64,000 nucleotides of DNA from an uncultured Alkalilimnicola sp. (GTDB lineage Bacteria > Pseudomonadota > Gammaproteobacteria > Nitrococcales > AK92): the NCBI GenBank assembly GCA_937951875.1, contig CALGAN010000016.1, positions 1-64,000 of the forward strand. Reading direction: 5' to 3'. This document shows, piece after piece, positions 36,372 to 46,651 of this stretch. Numbering within the stretch: the first letter of the stretch is position 1; every line of letters starts with the position of its first letter. A model generated the notes under the pieces. That model did not search any database and was not told the origin of the DNA. It was given only the letters and a program-made list of their open reading frames with translations. Made by a program: the position numbers and the translations under genes.

Positions 36372-37217
36372 ATGGACAGACCCAAGGCTGCGCTTACTGT
36401 CGTGCCCGATCCCGCTCGCCCCGAGCCGGTCGCCGCCGAAGTCGATCTGGTTGACCTGGCGGTCGTTCTGGTGCGCCGTTGGCGGCTGGGGCTCGGCGTG
36501 TTCCTGCTGGTGGTGGCGCTCGGCGGCGTCGTCGCCGGGTTGAGCGGTCCGCGCTATACCTACAGCGCGGTGGTCGATGTCGGGCGCGGTCTGAACGACG
36601 CGCCGCTGGAGTCCTCCGAGGCCGTGCAAGCGTTGATCGGCAATGTGCTGGTGCCGATGGTCGCTGCCGGCGCGTCCGACGAAGGCGTCCGGGAGCTGGC
36701 GCGCAAGCTGCGGGTGGACGCTTTGCAGGGGAGTGGCGTGTTGGTGCATGTGGTGGCACCCGCCGCCAGTGAACCGCAGATCCGCCAGCTGTTCGCCGCC
36801 GTCCGTGAGCAGCTGGACGCGGTTTTGGCGCGTCGCGTGGAACGCGTAGTTGGACCGTTGCAGGCGGAGGCGCGCGCGCTGGAGGCGGAAATCGCCGTGC
36901 TCGCCGGCGACATCGAACGGCTGGAGGCGCAGCTCGCCACGGCCGGCGAGCAGACGCGGGTACTGCTGGTGACCCGACTCGGGCGGCTGCAGGACGCGCA
37001 GCGGACGGCGCGGCGGGAGTTGGCGCGGTTGCAGGCCGACATCAGCCGGGTCGAGCCGATCCGCATGAGCGAAGCCCCGCAACGATCGGCGGCGCGGCAA
37101 GGCGTCTCCGCGCCGTTGATCCTGGCGCTGGCGGTCGTGCTGGCGGCGCTGTTGGCGCTGGTGTCGGTGTTCGCCGCCGAGTTCGCGGTGCGCGTGCGTG
37201 CCCGGCTGGGGCCATGA
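36372..37217 (+). CDS. Wzz-like chain-length determinant protein
   Basis: A 281-residue inner-membrane protein with the Wzz layout: a short cytoplasmic N-terminus, a membrane segment at about 37-57, a periplasmic part with a coiled coil at about 155-225, and a second membrane segment at about 252-272. Proteins of this class set the modal length of Wzy-made polysaccharide. The usual proline-rich stretch before the second helix is degenerate. GGAAG precedes the ATG. It lies between the MFS gene and ssb, apart from the main polysaccharide genes. Confidence 0.75.
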   Translation: MDRPKAALTVVPDPARPEPVAAEVDLVDLAVVLVRRWRLGLGVFLLVVALGGVVAGLSGPRYTYSAVVDVGRGLNDAPLESSEAVQALIGNVLVPMVAAGASDEGVRELARKLRVDALQGSGVLVHVVAPAASEPQIRQLFAAVREQLDAVLARRVERVVGPLQAEARALEAEIAVLAGDIERLEAQLATAGEQTRVLLVTRLGRLQDAQRTARRELARLQADISRVEPIRMSEAPQRSAARQGVSAPLILALAVVLAALLALVSVFAAEFAVRVRARLGP

Positions 37218-37243
37218 GGTCCGTGCTTGCGTTGCCGGGGCGC

Positions 37244-37252
37244 TGCTACCAT
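37244..37252 (+). promoter_or_regulatory. Possible ssb promoter, extended -10
   Basis: TG-C-TACCAT resembles an extended -10 element with a 4 of 6 hexamer and no good -35 box. It lies 112 bases before the ssb start and is weak evidence alone. Confidence 0.3.
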
Positions 37253-37363
37253 ATGGGAGCGAGCCCCTCTGTGGTGTGGTCTTTCCCACCCGGACTCGTT
37301 AGAGTGGCGCGCAAACGCGGCGGCGGTCGCCGCCGGACAACGACCACCAAGGAGGCAACAACC

Positions 37364-37828
37364 ATGGCTAGGGGCGTCAATAAGGTCATTCTGATCGGTA
37401 ATCTGGGTAAAGATCCCGAAGTGCGTTACATGCCCTCCGGTGGTGCCGTGGCGAACGTCACGCTGGCGACCAGCGAGACTTGGCGCGACAAGCAGACCGG
37501 CGAGACCCAGGAGCGGACCGAGTGGCATAACGTCGTGTTCTTCAACCGCTTGGCCGAGATCGCCGGCGAGTACCTGAAGAAGGGCTCGAAAATTTACGTC
37601 GAAGGCAGCCTGCGCACGCGCAAGTGGCAGGACAAGAACGGCCAGGACCGCTACACCACGGAGATCGTGGCCACCGATATGCAGATGCTGGACAGCCGCG
37701 GCAGCGGCCCGAGCCAGGGGGGTGGCGGCCGCGGGATGCAGAGTTCGGAGCGCGGTCAGGATTACGGCGGCTACGAGCCTGTCGGCCGTGCCGCGCCGAC
37801 CGATTTCGACGACGATATTCCTTTCTGA
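37364..37828 (+). CDS. ssb: Single-stranded DNA-binding protein
   Basis: Binds single-stranded DNA in replication and repair. The 154-residue protein has the OB fold (VNKVILIGNLGKDPEVRYMPSGG, about residues 5-27; WHNVVFFNRLAEIA), a glycine-rich linker and the acidic tip DFDDDIPF that recruits partner proteins. AAGGAGG lies before the chosen ATG; the upstream open frame is not used. It follows uvrA-MFS, a common gammaproteobacterial neighbourhood, but here with a Wzz-like gene in between. Confidence 0.97.
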   Translation: MARGVNKVILIGNLGKDPEVRYMPSGGAVANVTLATSETWRDKQTGETQERTEWHNVVFFNRLAEIAGEYLKKGSKIYVEGSLRTRKWQDKNGQDRYTTEIVATDMQMLDSRGSGPSQGGGGRGMQSSERGQDYGGYEPVGRAAPTDFDDDIPF

Positions 37829-37940
37829 TGGCTAAGGGCGGCGCATAGCCGCCGCCTATCCGACCAGCTTCTAGCCACCGAACGCGCAGCGGCGTCAGGG
37901 AAGGACGCTAACACTAGAAACCAGGAGGCTCGCTAAGGCT

Positions 37941-39218
<1,278 letters not shown>

Positions 39219-39244
39219 CTGACAGGTGTGGTCCCCGCTCACGT

Positions 39245-39272
39245 GCCGGTCTGTGTGTATGTGGAGACCGGC
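39245..39272 (+). other. Hairpin between dehydrogenase and epimerase
   Basis: GCCGGTCT and AGACCGGC form a perfect 8-bp stem with a 12-base loop and no T run, 26 bases after the dehydrogenase stop. Role unknown. Confidence 0.3.
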
Positions 39273-39367
39273 TGAGCCCTGGGGTGAGGCTTGGCGCAAG
39301 GCCTGTCGGCGATTGGTTGTGATAGCGTCGGCGGCACGCCCAACATGCTACGGCACCTCTGATAGCC

Positions 39368-40375
39368 ATGAAAATCCTAGTTACCGGCGCGGCCGGTTTT
39401 ATTGGTTCACACGTCGCCCATCGGCTTCTCGACCGTGGCGACGAGGTGGTCGGCCTCGATAATCTCAACGATTACTACGACGTCAGCCTCAAGGAAGCCC
39501 GCCTGGCCCGCTTGACCACACGTCCGGGGTTTCGCTTCGTGCGGCTGGACGTGGCGGATAGGCAGGGCATGGCCGAGCTGTTCGCGCGCGAGGGCTTCGA
39601 GCGGGTGATCCACCTCGCTGCCCAGGCCGGCGTGCGGTATTCGCTGAAGGATCCCCATTCCTATATCGATTCCAACGTGGTCGGTTTCATGAACGTGCTG
39701 GAGGGATGCCGGCACAGCCAGGTGGAGCATCTCGTCTACGCCTCGACCAGTTCCGTCTACGGCGCCAATACCCGCCTGCCATTCACGGAAAGTCAGAACG
39801 TCGACCACCCGCTCGCGATCTACGCCGCCACCAAGAAGGCGAACGAGCTGATGGCGCACAGCTATTCGCATTTGTTCGGCCTGCCGACCACCGGGCTGCG
39901 GTTCTTCACCGTCTACGGGCCGTGGGGACGGCCGGACATGGCGCTGTTCCTGTTCACCCGGAAGATTCTCGCCGGTGAGCCGATCGAGGTGTTCAACTAC
40001 GGCCAGCATACGCGCGACTTCACCTACATCGACGATATCGCCCAGGGGGTGATTCACGCCTGCGACAAGCCGGCGCGACCCGATCCGAACTGGGATTCCA
40101 ATGCGCCCAATCCGGCCACCAGCAGCGCGCCATACCGTATCTACAACATCGGCAACAATCGGCCGGTACCGCTGCTGCGCTATATCGAGGTGCTGGAGGA
40201 ATGCCTTGGGCGCAAGGCCAAGCGCAAGCTGCTGCCGATGCAGGCTGGCGATGTGCCCGATACCTACGCCGATTGCAGCGCCCTAGTGGCGGAGGTCGGC
40301 TACCGGCCGAACACGCCGGTGGAGGTGGGCGTGGCCCGTTTCGTCGAGTGGTATCGGAGCTATTACGGGGTTTGA
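39368..40375 (+). CDS. Nucleotide-sugar epimerase, UDP-glucuronate 4-epimerase-like
   Basis: Extended SDR of 335 residues: NAD loop GAAGFIG (7-13), catalytic Tyr152 and Lys156 in YAATKKANE, and the family hallmark VVGLDNLNDYYDVSLKEARLA. It is closest to the UDP-glucuronate 4-epimerase group. With a UDP-HexNAc dehydrogenase next door, the natural substrate may instead be UDP-GlcNAcA/UDP-GalNAcA; that is an inference. No clear ribosome-binding site precedes the ATG. Confidence 0.9.
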   Translation: MKILVTGAAGFIGSHVAHRLLDRGDEVVGLDNLNDYYDVSLKEARLARLTTRPGFRFVRLDVADRQGMAELFAREGFERVIHLAAQAGVRYSLKDPHSYIDSNVVGFMNVLEGCRHSQVEHLVYASTSSVYGANTRLPFTESQNVDHPLAIYAATKKANELMAHSYSHLFGLPTTGLRFFTVYGPWGRPDMALFLFTRKILAGEPIEVFNYGQHTRDFTYIDDIAQGVIHACDKPARPDPNWDSNAPNPATSSAPYRIYNIGNNRPVPLLRYIEVLEECLGRKAKRKLLPMQAGDVPDTYADCSALVAEVGYRPNTPVEVGVARFVEWYRSYYGV

Positions 40376-40595
40376 GCGGGAAGGCGAAGAAGCTTGTGGG
40401 CGAAGCTTACAGCGTCGAGCCTTTCTCGGTGAGGGCGGCCTTGCCGCGAAGTAATCGCGCCCACTCCCGGCTCCTTCCGGATTCGGGGGGCGCAACGGTC
40501 TGAATAATTAAGGCATTTCGCGGCAACACCGCTCCCGCTGGGTGCGGTGGATGCTCCGGTGATACTCGCGAAACGCCAGGAGCGGAAGGGATGCC

Positions 40596-42047
40596 ATGCT
40601 CATTCGTCACAGCTTCGCTTACATCCTCGCTCGCGGCTTGCCGGGCCTGGTGAATTTCGCCGCGCTGCTGCTCTACACCCGGCTGCTGAGCCCTCAGGAT
40701 TACGGCCGCTACGCGCTGGTCATCGCCGGCGTGTCCATGGTCGAGGTGGCGGTCTTTCAGTGGCAGCGGCTGGTTCTGGCGCGCTGGTGGCCAATGCGTC
40801 GGGCCGATCCTCAGCGTTTTCTCGGCGAGATGTTGGGGTTGTTCGCGGCGATCGCGGCGGTGGCTGTGGCGGTCGGCCTGTTGCTGGCCCTGGCTTGGCC
40901 GGATCCGGTCTGGCGGCGTCTGCTACTGCTGGCGGTCGCGTTATTCGTCGCCCAAGGTTGGCTCGAACTCAATCTGGCGCTGGCCTCGGCCCAGCTCGCG
41001 CCCATGCGCTACGGTCGTCTCCTGGCCGCCAAGTCGCTGCTGGCGCTCGGACTGGGGGCCGGGTTGGCATGGTCGGGGCTGGGTGCCTACAGCCCGCTGT
41101 TGGGGCTGCTGGCGGGTTGCCTGCTGGCCGTGCCGCTCGCCGGAGGTGGCACCTGGTCGCGGCTCAGGCTAAGGCTGCCGGAGCGGCGCACGTTGCGGGA
41201 ACAGCTGCATTACGGCTTGCCCCTGGTCGCCACGTTCATGCTCGGCTGGGTGATCGCCGGCTCCGATCGGCTCATCATCGGCTGGCTGCGCGACGTGCAA
41301 TCCGCCGGACAATACGCGGTCGGCTATGACCTGGCGCAGCACAGTCTGGGGGTGGCGCTCACCATCGTGCAGATCGCCTCCTATCCCTTGGCGGTACGGG
41401 CGCTGGAGGACCAGGGGCCGGCCGCGGCGCGCGAGCAGTTGCGCCATAACGGCGAGCTCATCTTCACGTTGGCGCTCGCCGGCGCGGCGAGTCTTGCCGT
41501 GCTGGCGCCGCAGATCGCTGCGGTGGTGGTCGGCTCGGAGTTCCGGGGCACCACCGCAAGCCTGTTGCCCTTCATCGCGCTGGCGGCCGCGCTTTGGGGC
41601 ATCAAGGCCTTTCATTTCGACGTCGCGTTCCACATGGGGTGCAACAGTCGCGGCTTGCTGCTCGGCGTCGCCGCCGCGGCCGTCGCCAACGTAGCCCTGA
41701 CCTGCCTGCTGGTGCCGGGCTTCGGCCTGCAGGGCGCGGCGGTGGCCAGCATTCTCGCGTACGCGCTCGGCTTGGTCCTGAGCGCCCGCTTGGGGCGCAG
41801 GGTGTTTGACATGCCACCGGTCGCCCCCATATTGGCGCGAGCCGGCTGTGTCGCGCTCGCGGCGGCGGGAGGGGCCGCGCTGGCCCGCTCGCTCGACGCG
41901 GGAGCCGCCGGCTTGGTCGCCGGTGTCACGTTGGCCGTGCTGTCGGGGGGAATCGCCTCTCTGTGGGTCAACATCGCCAACGCGCGGGTGGAGCTCGGCT
42001 CGCGGTGGCAGGCGTGGCTGTCCTCAGTACAACGATATAAGGGATAG
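40596..42047 (+). CDS. Polysaccharide flippase, Wzx/RfbX-like
   Basis: A 483-residue protein with about 12-14 hydrophobic segments and the polysaccharide-synthase (MOP superfamily) pattern near the start (ILARGLPGLVNFAALLLYTRLLSPQDYGRYAL). It should flip undecaprenyl-linked repeat units across the inner membrane. GGAG and GAAGGG lie before the ATG. The 220-base gap upstream shows no convincing promoter. It opens a tightly packed run through at least 47778. Confidence 0.88.
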   Translation: MLIRHSFAYILARGLPGLVNFAALLLYTRLLSPQDYGRYALVIAGVSMVEVAVFQWQRLVLARWWPMRRADPQRFLGEMLGLFAAIAAVAVAVGLLLALAWPDPVWRRLLLLAVALFVAQGWLELNLALASAQLAPMRYGRLLAAKSLLALGLGAGLAWSGLGAYSPLLGLLAGCLLAVPLAGGGTWSRLRLRLPERRTLREQLHYGLPLVATFMLGWVIAGSDRLIIGWLRDVQSAGQYAVGYDLAQHSLGVALTIVQIASYPLAVRALEDQGPAAAREQLRHNGELIFTLALAGAASLAVLAPQIAAVVVGSEFRGTTASLLPFIALAAALWGIKAFHFDVAFHMGCNSRGLLLGVAAAAVANVALTCLLVPGFGLQGAAVASILAYALGLVLSARLGRRVFDMPPVAPILARAGCVALAAAGGAALARSLDAGAAGLVAGVTLAVLSGGIASLWVNIANARVELGSRWQAWLSSVQRYKG

Positions 42048-42052
42048 GGCCT

Positions 42053-42934
42053 ATGCAGGATGCAGCGCTGATGCAATTGCGCCGGATTACCTTGCCGTTG
42101 CGGCGCGTAACCGGGGCGATCCTGATCCTCGAGCTCGTCAGGAAAATGTTCGCGCGCGCGGGCCGCCCGGTGTGGGTGTCCGATTTCGACGGCCACCTGC
42201 GGCTGCGGTTGCGGCTCGACGAGCACATGCAAAGCCAGATCTTCTGGTACGGCTACTACTCCCGCGACATCGTCCTGCTGCTGGATCGCCTGCTGCGGCC
42301 CGGTATGGTGGTATGCGACGTCGGCGCCAACATCGGCGAGATCACGCTCGCCGCCGCGCGCCGGGTCGGCGCCGGCGGTCGAGTATACGCCTTCGAGCCC
42401 ATGCCCGCGCTGTACGCGCGTCTGTGCGAGCACCTGAGCCTGAACGGTATCCAGCAGGTGACGGCCGTCCCAATGGGGCTGGCGGACCGCGGCGGGAGGG
42501 CGGTGATCTATCGGCGCGACACGCCTTACGCCGATGGCACCGTCAACGAGGGGTTGGGCTCGCTGTTTGCCGACGGGCAGCGTTCCAGCGCCGCCGGGGA
42601 GATCGAGCTGACCACGCTCGACGACTACTGCGCGCAAGCCGGAATCGAGCGCCTGGACCTGCTGAAGATCGATGTCGAAGGCGCCGAGCTGGCGGTGCTG
42701 AGGGGCGGCGCGAAGACCATCGAGCGTTATCGGCCGTTCATCATCGTCGAGGTGCAGGAGCAGACCGCCGACAACGCCGGCTACACGGTGCAGGAGCTGA
42801 TCTTCTGGCTGCTGGCGCGCGGCTACACCCTGTTCACCATCGGCCGAAAGGGGCGATTGCATCGGTTCGTGCCCGAACGGCGTGAGGAATTCCAGAACGT
42901 ACTCGCCGTGCCGGCGGGAGTCGACGCGCCTTGA
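42053..42934 (+). CDS. FkbM family methyltransferase
   Basis: A 293-residue SAM-dependent methyltransferase. The SAM-binding motif VVCDVGANIGE lies at about residues 85-95, VYAFEPMP follows, and the FkbM signature LLKIDVEGAELAVLRGG is near 204-220. In a polysaccharide locus it probably O-methylates a sugar of the repeat unit. Five bases separate it from the flippase; its stop overlaps the next start (TTGA). Confidence 0.9.
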   Translation: MQDAALMQLRRITLPLRRVTGAILILELVRKMFARAGRPVWVSDFDGHLRLRLRLDEHMQSQIFWYGYYSRDIVLLLDRLLRPGMVVCDVGANIGEITLAAARRVGAGGRVYAFEPMPALYARLCEHLSLNGIQQVTAVPMGLADRGGRAVIYRRDTPYADGTVNEGLGSLFADGQRSSAAGEIELTTLDDYCAQAGIERLDLLKIDVEGAELAVLRGGAKTIERYRPFIIVEVQEQTADNAGYTVQELIFWLLARGYTLFTIGRKGRLHRFVPERREEFQNVLAVPAGVDAP

Positions 42935-44061
42935 ACGGACGACTGGCGTTGTTCGTGCCGTCGCTGGAAGGCGGTGGCGCCGAGCGGGTGATGGTCCTGC
43001 TGGCCAACGGTCTGGTGGCGCGGGGCGCGGCGGTTGATCTGGTGCTGGCGCAGGCGCGAGGGCCCAATCTGGCCAGGCTGGACGCCGACGTTCGGGTGGT
43101 CGATCTGCGCGCTTCCCGGGTCATCGCCGCGCTGCCCGCGCTGGTGCGTTATCTGCGCCGAGAGCGGCCGCGGGCGATGCTATCGGCGCTCAGCCACGCC
43201 AATGTGGTGGCCGTGCTGGCCCGCGGCTTGGCCGGCGTGCCGATCCGACTGGTGCTCAGCGAGCACAACGATCTGTCCTCCGCATGCGCGATCGACCGTC
43301 GCCAGCGGCTGCTGATCGGGTTGATGCGCCGTACTTATCGCCGCGCCGATGGGGTGGTGGCGGTGTCCGCGGGGGTGGCAGCCGATCTGGCGGCCGTGCT
43401 CGGCCTGCCGCGCGCGCGGTTGGAGGTCATCCATAACCCCGTGGTGACGCCGGCGCTGTTCGAGCGCAGCGCTGCGCCGTTGTCGCATCCTTGGTTCCAG
43501 CCGGATCAGCCGCCGGTGGTGCTGGCCGTCGGCCGTCTCAACCCGCATAAGAACTTCGGTTTGCTGATCCGCGCGTTCGCCCGCCTGCGCGCGCGGCGTC
43601 CGGCGCGGCTGCTGATCCTCGGCGAGGGCGAGCAGCGCCGCGAACTGGAGGCGTTGGTCCGGAAATATGGCCTGGAGCGGGACGTGCAGTTGCCCGGCTT
43701 CGTCGACAATCCCTATCCGTACATGCGGCGCGCGGCGGTGTTCGCGGTGACTTCGCGCAGCGAGGGGTTTTCGCTGGTGCTGGTCGAGGCCATGGCTTGC
43801 GGCGTACCGGTGGTCAGCACGGATTGCCCGGGCGGGGGGCCGGCGGAGGTGTTGCAGGGCGGCCGCTGGGGGCGGCTGGTACCGGTCGACGACGAGGCGG
43901 CGCTGGCCGAGGCGCTGGCGCGGGCGCTCGACGCGCCGCGCCGTGGCGAGGCCCGCCGCCGGGCGCTGGATTTCAGCGTGGACGCGGCGGTGACGGCCTA
44001 CCTCAAGCTGCTGGCGCCAACGGCCGCCGCCGAGGTTCGGACTCAGGGGGTGGTGACGTGA
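42931..44061 (+). CDS. Glycosyltransferase family 4
   Basis: A 376-residue GT-B retaining glycosyltransferase. The N-terminal acceptor domain begins with the loop FVPSLEGGGAERVM; the C-terminal domain has VLAVGRLNPHKNFGLLIRAF and the E-x7-E motif in SEGFSLVLVEAMACGVPVVSTD. The TTG start overlaps the upstream stop, with GGGAG nearby. Sugar specificity cannot be told. Confidence 0.9.
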   Translation: MNGRLALFVPSLEGGGAERVMVLLANGLVARGAAVDLVLAQARGPNLARLDADVRVVDLRASRVIAALPALVRYLRRERPRAMLSALSHANVVAVLARGLAGVPIRLVLSEHNDLSSACAIDRRQRLLIGLMRRTYRRADGVVAVSAGVAADLAAVLGLPRARLEVIHNPVVTPALFERSAAPLSHPWFQPDQPPVVLAVGRLNPHKNFGLLIRAFARLRARRPARLLILGEGEQRRELEALVRKYGLERDVQLPGFVDNPYPYMRRAAVFAVTSRSEGFSLVLVEAMACGVPVVSTDCPGGGPAEVLQGGRWGRLVPVDDEAALAEALARALDAPRRGEARRRALDFSVDAAVTAYLKLLAPTAAAEVRTQGVVT

Positions 44062-45458
44062 GATCCGCCGAGTTCCACCGCAGCGCCGCTGCCTACGGTT
44101 TGCCGCTGACCGCGATCATCGGCTGGCTCGGGATGGCCTACGTCGTTCTGCTGCCGTTCTACGACGTTCCCCAGCCGCTGCGCGAAGGTCTGGCGGTTTC
44201 CGGCCTCATCGCCACGCTGCTGCTGGCGCCGCTGTTCGTCGCGCGCGGTCTGATCGGCGGCGCGAGCCTGGTGCCGCCCGCGGCCATGCTGCTGCCGTTC
44301 GCGATGTTCTTTGCCCTCTATCTGGCCGCGGCGCTCGCCAACGCGCCCGAGCTTCATCCCAAAGCGCTGAACCATATCGGTTTTTATCTCTATACCTTCG
44401 TCGCCTACGCACTGGTGCCGTACTGGCTGATGCGCGCCTTCGGCACTCGCCGGTTCGCGCGGCCGCTGGCGTTGAGCGCGGCCGTTTGCGTGCTGATCGG
44501 GTGCTACGAGGTCTCGCTGTTCTACCGCCACGGCTTCGAGGCCTATCGGGATTTCCTGTCCCACGGCGCCGCCGTCGGCACTTTCGCGGGCTTGCCGCGG
44601 ATACGCTCCACCTTCGACGAGCCGAGCCATTTCGCCCTGTTCCTGCTGCCGGTGCTGCCGATGCTGATCTGGGCGCGTCGGCCGTTGGCGCTGGCGCTGG
44701 CGGTCATCGGCTGGATCGGCACGTTGTCGGTATCCGCGTTCGCCGGGGCGCTGGTGGCCGCCGCGGTGCTAGCTCCGGTGCAAGCCGTCCGGCTGCTGCG
44801 CCGGCCGCGTCTGCCGACGCGGCTGGCGGCCGCCGCGCTGCTGCTGGCGCCGTTGGCGCTGGTGGGGCTAGCTACGGCGGGGGCGCCGCTGCTGGAGGCG
44901 TTCATCGACAAGACCACCGATGTCGCGTCGGTCGATCCCACCCGCTGGAGCGCTTGGCAGGAGTCGCTGCGGGCGATCGCGTTGGCCCCGCTGCTGGGGC
45001 ATGGCCCGGCCGGCTACTACCCGATCGCGCCCACCGGCGTGTTCAGCTGGTACCTGCAGGTGGCCGTGGAGGCTGGCATACCGGCGGTGGCTAGCCTGCT
45101 GGCGATGCTGGCCGTAACGCTGGTGGTGGGGCTGCGGGCGCAGGTGCCTTGGACTTCCTTCGCGGTCCTGGCCACCGCCGGGCAGATGGTGTCGATGAAC
45201 CATTACTACATTCCGGGCTTGTGGCTGCTGATCGCCTTCGTGTTCGCCCGGGACGCCGAGCGGCGCGAGGGCGACTCGGGGGAGGGGGCGCCCGGTGGCG
45301 GAAGCATTCGCGGCCGCGCCGTTTTCGCGGATCGTCGTCCCAGCCTCTCTCTCGATCTCGGGCGAGGGGGTGCGAGGGACGCTGCTGGATGGTGCCGCCG
45401 CCGTCACGATGCGCTGCCGCCGCCAAGAATGGACCCCGCCGGAGGCGCCGCGTCATGA
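44058..45458 (+). CDS. O-antigen polymerase/ligase family protein
   Basis: A 466-residue protein with roughly 10-12 hydrophobic segments and a Wzy_C-type periplasmic loop (DPTRWSAWQESLRAIALAPLLGHGPAGYY, then a helix and MNHYYIPGLWLL). It either polymerises repeat units (Wzy) or ligates glycan to lipid A (WaaL); as no other candidate is present, Wzy is my first guess. Start GTG with GGGGGT 6 bases upstream, overlapping the preceding stop. The last 60 residues are Gly/Arg-rich and do not look membrane-like. Confidence 0.82.
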   Translation: MRSAEFHRSAAAYGLPLTAIIGWLGMAYVVLLPFYDVPQPLREGLAVSGLIATLLLAPLFVARGLIGGASLVPPAAMLLPFAMFFALYLAAALANAPELHPKALNHIGFYLYTFVAYALVPYWLMRAFGTRRFARPLALSAAVCVLIGCYEVSLFYRHGFEAYRDFLSHGAAVGTFAGLPRIRSTFDEPSHFALFLLPVLPMLIWARRPLALALAVIGWIGTLSVSAFAGALVAAAVLAPVQAVRLLRRPRLPTRLAAAALLLAPLALVGLATAGAPLLEAFIDKTTDVASVDPTRWSAWQESLRAIALAPLLGHGPAGYYPIAPTGVFSWYLQVAVEAGIPAVASLLAMLAVTLVVGLRAQVPWTSFAVLATAGQMVSMNHYYIPGLWLLIAFVFARDAERREGDSGEGAPGGGSIRGRAVFADRRPSLSLDLGRGGARDAAGWCRRRHDALPPPRMDPAGGAAS

Positions 45459-46651
45459 ATGCCGTGTCCGACGCCGGCGCGCCGCGCAGGATCAAGGTGC
45501 TGCACATCATCACCGGGCTAGGCACCGGCGGCGCCGAGCGCATGCTGGTGGCGCTGTTGGAGGCGACCGATCGGAGCCGATTCCAGCCGGAAGTGGTCTC
45601 GCTCATGGGCGCCGACGCCTTGGGCGCGACGGTGCGGACGCTGGGCGTGCCGCTGCATACGCTGGGCATGCGGCGTGGACTGCCGTCACCCTGGGCGCTG
45701 CCGCGGCTGCGCCGTCTGGTGCGCCAGTGCGCGCCCGACTTGGTGCACGGCTGGATGTATCACGGTGCGCTGGCGGCGCTGCTGGCGGCGCGCGACCGGC
45801 CGGTGGTGGTCGGTATTCATCACGCGCTGCACTGGCTCGAGGACGAGAAAGCCGGCACGCGCCTGGTGATCGGCGCTCTGCGCCGTGTGTCGGCGGGGGC
45901 CGCGCGGCTGGTCTACTGCTCGGCGGTGAGTCGGCAGCAGCACGAGCGCTACGGTTACCGCTCGGCCAACGCGCTGGTGATTCCGAACGGTTTCGACTGC
46001 GCGCGCTTTCGTCCCGATGCCGAAGCCCGTGCGCGGTTGCGCAAGGCGCTCGGGTTCGGGCCGGAGCACTTCCTGGTTGGCAACGTCGGCCGCTATCACC
46101 CGCTGAAGGACCAGGCGAATTTCCTGCGGGCCGCGGCGTTGCTGCGGCGGACCGTGCCGCGAGCGCGCTTCGTCATGGCCGGCGCCGGGATCGATTGGAC
46201 CAATTCGGCGCTGCGGACCGAAGCGGAGCGGCTGGGCCTGACCTCGTCGCTGCGTTTGCTGGGCGAGCGCCAGGACGTGCCGCAATTGCTGAACGCGCTG
46301 GATGTGTACGTGTCGTCGTCCCGCAGCGAGGCCTTCCCTCTGGCGCTGGGCGAGGCCATGGCTTGCGCCGTGCCGTGCGTGGCCACCGACGTCGGCGACT
46401 CGGCGGACATGGTCGGCGACACCGGCGCGGTGGTGCCGCCGTCCGATGCGGCGGCCTTGGCGACGGCCGCGGCTCGCATCGCCGGGCTCGACGAGGCGGA
46501 ACGGCGGCGGTTGGGAGAGGCCGCGCGCCGGCGGGTGCTGAGCCGCTACAGCCTGGAAACCGTCACCGCCGCCTACCAGGCGCTGTATCGGCAGCTGGTC
46601 GAGATGCGCGCGACCGAGCGATCCGTGGGGACGATCACAGGTAAAGGATGA
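45455..46651 (+). CDS. Glycosyltransferase family 4
   Basis: A 398-residue GT-B transferase: acceptor-domain loop HIITGLGTGGAERMLVALLE (about 17-36), donor-domain block LVGNVGRYHPLKDQANFLRAA, and the E-x7-E motif in RSEAFPLALGEAMACAVPCVATD. ATGA overlap with the polymerase/ligase gene; GGAGG lies 9 bases upstream of the ATG. Confidence 0.9.
   Translation: MNAVSDAGAPRRIKVLHIITGLGTGGAERMLVALLEATDRSRFQPEVVSLMGADALGATVRTLGVPLHTLGMRRGLPSPWALPRLRRLVRQCAPDLVHGWMYHGALAALLAARDRPVVVGIHHALHWLEDEKAGTRLVIGALRRVSAGAARLVYCSAVSRQQHERYGYRSANALVIPNGFDCARFRPDAEARARLRKALGFGPEHFLVGNVGRYHPLKDQANFLRAAALLRRTVPRARFVMAGAGIDWTNSALRTEAERLGLTSSLRLLGERQDVPQLLNALDVYVSSSRSEAFPLALGEAMACAVPCVATDVGDSADMVGDTGAVVPPSDAAALATAAARIAGLDEAERRRLGEAARRRVLSRYSLETVTAAYQALYRQLVEMRATERSVGTITGKG

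Noticed and set aside
37837..37853. GGCGGC/GCCGCC hairpin after ssb as a terminator
   Set aside because: Short stem and no T run; insufficient to call.
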